This document shows, piece after piece, positions 6,538-9,010 of a DNA stretch of 9,010 nucleotides. The notes under the pieces were generated by a model. The model was not told where the DNA came from. It did not search any database and saw only the letters and a program-made list of their open reading frames with translations. The DNA is from Clostridia bacterium. Its GTDB lineage: Bacteria > Bacillota_A > Clostridia > Oscillospirales > CAG-272. Made by a program: the position numbers and the translations under genes. The number at the start of each line of letters is the position of its first letter. Position 1 is the first letter of the stretch. The stretch lies in the NCBI GenBank assembly GCA_017529175.1, contig JAFXNX010000038.1, positions 1 to 9,010 of the forward strand, in the 5' to 3' direction.

Positions 6538-7566
6538 TCAGTCAAAAGTGAGCTGATTATCGATTATAACACTCGTTTTTGTGGTGTCTTCGAGGTTGAT
6601 TATCGCTCGGCTTCCGGAATCGAACACCTCGTCTTTGAGCATCGCGTCTGCGAGACGGAGCTTTATTTCCATATCGTCCTGCGTGCCGAACATCATAAGA
6701 TATTTGTTTTCGGCCACCATTCTGATATCAAAATCATTTCTCAGATCTATCTGTGTGAGCTTTGATTTAAGAGGCGAGGAGTCGAGGAGCGAATCTATAC
6801 TTTCAAGAAACGTTTCCGCCCTCTCCGAATCAAGGATCAGTTTTGATCCGGATACCGCGTACGAAACGGTCTGAAGCTTCAGCTTGATAAGTCCTTCGGC
6901 ACGCTCGACCTTGTCCATGACCGTAAGCGAGTCGGAGATCGCGTAAAGATCTCCGTATATTTCGGCGCAGTACACGGGAGCTTCTTCGGTTATTTCTATT
7001 TTTACGTTGTTGGGGATCGTTTTGTCAAAGTCCGCATTTACGACGCGAGGGCAGTAAAACCTGATCGAATTTGACGCTTCGCGCGAACTGAACGAGAAAA
7101 GGTTTTTCCTCGTATCGAGCCCCGCGGCTCTAATTATTTCATCATCGGTATAAAGTGTCGAGCCTTCTACCGTTATATTCTTTGCGACAAAGAACAGTTT
7201 ATACGAAGCCGTAACGACGGCAAGCAGAGTTGCTGATATTATAATAAATGAAAGAAATCTTCGCATCGCGATGCGGCGGCGTCTGTTTTTCCGAACGCTC
7301 TCACGCCACATCTCGCGTTTTTTCTCGAAGCTCTTACGGCGCCTTTCGCGAAGGGCGGCGGGAGTGTTGTCGTAGTAATAAGGAGCGCTGCGTCCCTTCG
7401 GAGCGCCTGAGCTTTTCAGCGCTATCGTCTCGGTACGTCCGGTCTTTACGCTGTCCTTATACTGCTGTGTGTTCCAGTTTCGGTTCCCTCTCGAGTAATC
7501 GGCTCTTTGCGCTTCTCTTCTTCTGCCGGATACCCGGTTATTCGTATTTCTGTTAATATCCGGCAT
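6538..7566 (-). CDS. ftsQ: Cell division protein FtsQ/DivIB
   Basis: FtsQ (DivIB in Gram-positives) is a single-pass membrane protein that joins FtsL and FtsB/DivIC in the divisome and helps control septal wall synthesis. The 342 residues read as a cytoplasmic tail (1-103), one membrane segment (about 104-124), a POTRA domain (about 126-197: FFVAKNITVEGSTLYTDDEIIRAAGL to VKIEITEEAPV) and an external beta domain with a C-terminal tail. The cytoplasmic tail is long for the family and strongly basic, above all at 72-103 (RERRRK, KNRRRR). AAAGGAG with six bases to the ATG at 7566 supports the start. It lies 53 bp after murG, in the expected dcw place. Overall similarity in this family is low, so the call rests on domain layout, the POTRA motif and context. 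Confidence 0.92.
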   Translation of the reverse strand: MPDINRNTNNRVSGRRREAQRADYSRGNRNWNTQQYKDSVKTGRTETIALKSSGAPKGRSAPYYYDNTPAALRERRRKSFEKKREMWRESVRKNRRRRIAMRRFLSFIIISATLLAVVTASYKLFFVAKNITVEGSTLYTDDEIIRAAGLDTRKNLFSFSSREASNSIRFYCPRVVNADFDKTIPNNVKIEITEEAPVYCAEIYGDLYAISDSLTVMDKVERAEGLIKLKLQTVSYAVSGSKLILDSERAETFLESIDSLLDSSPLKSKLTQIDLRNDFDIRMVAENKYLMMFGTQDDMEIKLRLADAMLKDEVFDSGSRAIINLEDTTKTSVIIDNQLTFD

Positions 7567-7619
7567 AGCGAACTCCTTTCCATTAAAACTCTTTACCGCT
7601 TTTGAAGCAGATCCTTATA

Positions 7620-8735
7620 TCATTTCCCCGTCAGTTTCATGATATCGTCGAAGATACGTTTGTTTGCATCGGGGACAGAAAAGCTCTTAATCTTCTCTTC
7701 CATTTTCGCACGCTCGGCGTCTCCATCCGGAGAAAGAAGACGGGTGAGCGTCTTTTCAAGATCGCTTTCCAGATCCTTCTCTTCACAAAGAAGGGCGCCT
7801 CCCGCGTCAACGAGGACCTTTGCGTTTTTATACTGATGATTGTTTGTTACGTTCGGCGAGGGTATGAAGAGCGAGCATTTTCCGCATCTTGACAGCTCGG
7901 AAACTGTCATCGCTCCGGCGCGGCTCACCACGACGTCGGCTGCCGCCATTTTGATCGGCATATCGTATATGTACTCGAGAAGCTCTATGTTTTCGCACTT
8001 GTCGAGCCCCGCCTCGGAAAACTCCTTTGACATCTTCCCGTAACCCGACGAGCCGCTTGCGTGGATGTGATAGATACTCTTATCTTCAGATACCACGTTT
8101 TTCATAAACGCAAGCATCGATTCATTGATCTTTTCCGCTCCGAGACTTCCGCCGTACGAGAGAAGAACGCACCGGGTGCCCTCGGGGATACCGAGCGTGC
8201 GCTTTGCTTCATCCTTATCTATCGCGGCGAACTCCGACATAAGCGGGTTTCCGACGTGAAGCACCTTGTCCTTGTCGCGGAAGAATTCCGCCGTGGACTC
8301 GAAGTTGACGTATATTCTGTCAACGCCCGACGCGAGCGCTTTGACGGCAACTCCCGGCACCGCGTTCGATTCATGGAGCGCTGTCGGTATCTTCATTTCG
8401 CACGCCGCCTTTACGACAGGCCAGCAAACGTATCCGCCGGTGCCGATCACGATGTCCGGTTTGAATTCGCGAAGAAGACGCTTCGCCTTTCCCGGAGCCG
8501 TCATAACGTAATACGCGGTCTTGACGTTAGACAAGGAGAAACTCCTTTTGATGCCCCGTATATCGACGTGATGTATCTTGTATCCCGCTCTTTCGGCAAG
8601 ACGGTTCTCGATACCCCAGGACGTCCCGACGTATTCTATAACTGCCCCCGGAACGTTCGCCCTTATCGTTCCCGCGATCGCAAGCGCGGGATTGACGTGT
8701 CCTCCTGTACCGCCTCCGGTCACTAATACTCTCAT
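7620..8735 (-). CDS. murG: MurG, lipid II synthase (GlcNAc transferase)
   Basis: MurG (undecaprenyl-PP-MurNAc-pentapeptide GlcNAc transferase, GT28) adds GlcNAc from UDP-GlcNAc to lipid I at the inner face of the membrane, giving lipid II. From the ATG at 8735 it has 371 residues. The N-terminal glycine loop GGGTGGH is at 7-13, HESNAVPG at 121-128, the second glycine loop GGSLGA at 195-200, and the donor-site motif SRAGAMTVSE at 271-280 with Glu280. PSPNVTNNHQYKNA (292-305) is the family's HQ..NA segment. HESNAVPG has Ser where many homologues have Gln. A TTG at 8753 would add six residues, but the protein family starts at M-[KR]-V-L-V-TGGGTGGH and GGAGAGG lies six bases before the ATG at 8735. 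It starts 20 bp after the ftsW stop, so the two are almost certainly co-transcribed. Confidence 0.97.
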   Translation of the reverse strand: MRVLVTGGGTGGHVNPALAIAGTIRANVPGAVIEYVGTSWGIENRLAERAGYKIHHVDIRGIKRSFSLSNVKTAYYVMTAPGKAKRLLREFKPDIVIGTGGYVCWPVVKAACEMKIPTALHESNAVPGVAVKALASGVDRIYVNFESTAEFFRDKDKVLHVGNPLMSEFAAIDKDEAKRTLGIPEGTRCVLLSYGGSLGAEKINESMLAFMKNVVSEDKSIYHIHASGSSGYGKMSKEFSEAGLDKCENIELLEYIYDMPIKMAAADVVVSRAGAMTVSELSRCGKCSLFIPSPNVTNNHQYKNAKVLVDAGGALLCEEKDLESDLEKTLTRLLSPDGDAERAKMEEKIKSFSVPDANKRIFDDIMKLTGK

Positions 8736-8740
8736 TCCGA

Positions 8741-8747
8741 CCTCTCC
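8741..8747 (-). promoter_or_regulatory. Ribosome binding site of murG
   Basis: GGAGAGG on the minus strand lies in the 20-bp gap between the ftsW stop codon and the ATG at 8735. It decides for that ATG against the TTG at 8753, which lies upstream of the site and is only two bases from the ftsW stop. Confidence 0.75.
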
Positions 8748-8755
8748 GATCAAAG

Positions 8756-9010
8756 TTACTGTATTTTCTGATAAGACTGTCTTGACACGGACAGTATGAT
8801 ACCCATTTCCGCCATCAGCATTACGAGCGAACTGCCTCCGTATGAGAGGAACGGGAGCGATATTCCCGTGTTGGGAATAACGTCCGTTACGACCATAAGA
8901 TTGAGGAACGCCTGAAGTCCCACCTGAGTCGTGATGCCGAAAACGAGCAGCGATGAGAACGTATCCGGCGCTCTCAGCGCTATTTTATAACCTCTGAAGA
9001 CGAGCGCAAC
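8756..9010 (-). CDS. ftsW: FtsW, SEDS peptidoglycan polymerase, C-terminal fragment
   Basis: Reading the minus strand from the window edge gives 84 residues in frame and then a TAA at 8756-8758. The fragment begins VALVFRGYKIALRAPDTFSS and carries the SEDS hallmark PNTGISLPFLSYGGSS, followed by a hydrophobic segment and the short tail SVSRQSYQKIQ. FtsW polymerises lipid II into septal glycan strands in the cytoplasmic membrane, together with a class B penicillin-binding protein. Placement directly before murG favours FtsW over RodA; in spore formers the paralogue SpoVE can sit here, and a fragment cannot exclude that. The N-terminal three quarters or so lie outside the window, and the break is only the window edge. 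Confidence 0.93.
   Translation of the reverse strand, partial: VALVFRGYKIALRAPDTFSSLLVFGITTQVGLQAFLNLMVVTDVIPNTGISLPFLSYGGSSLVMLMAEMGIILSVSRQSYQKIQ

Noticed and set aside
8736..8753. TTG start for murG at 8753
   Set aside because: The ribosome site GGAGAGG lies downstream of it and the conserved MurG N-terminus begins at the ATG at 8735.

Overview
The window is chromosomal DNA of a Gram-positive bacterium, most likely an anaerobic Clostridia member of the gut type (Oscillospirales or a neighbouring order). This rests on the division cluster order ftsW-murG-ftsQ-ftsZ, canonical sigma-A promoters, purine-rich Shine-Dalgarno sites, a secreted BspA-type leucine-rich repeat protein and a series of short tri-loop hairpins. 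Genus and species cannot be read from the sequence. Every convincing gene is on the minus strand, so transcription runs from right to left.

The right half (about 5009-9010) is the 3' end of a division and cell wall (dcw) cluster. It starts with the C-terminal end of FtsW (SEDS glycan polymerase, cut by the window edge). MurG (lipid II synthase), FtsQ/DivIB (divisome POTRA protein) and FtsZ (tubulin-like ring protein) follow. MurG and FtsW make and polymerise lipid II at the site that FtsZ marks and FtsQ helps to license. No ftsA, murB or murC lies between murG and ftsZ. ftsZ has its own promoter in a 266-bp AT-rich gap and ends at a textbook intrinsic terminator. Its protein ends in an unusual Asn/Tyr/Gly-rich tandem repeat instead of the usual conserved C-terminal peptide.

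The middle (3143-4858) is a single secreted BspA-type LRR protein with a perfect consensus promoter. Next comes a fused half-size ABC exporter (1342-3054).

The left end (165-1229) is a stand-alone Fic protein, probably an AMP transferase, with an N-terminal inhibitory motif and a C-terminal winged helix. Its near-consensus promoter is embedded in a perfect inverted repeat, which looks like an operator and suggests autoregulation. Downstream of fic (1-168) is a non-coding run of at least four perfect hairpins, each with exactly three loop bases, joined by recurring AATTCA-type linkers. This is a repetitive element of unknown function that runs off the left edge.

Most of the window is ordinary housekeeping sequence. 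The points that deserve a second look are the FtsZ tail, the fic operator and the hairpin array.
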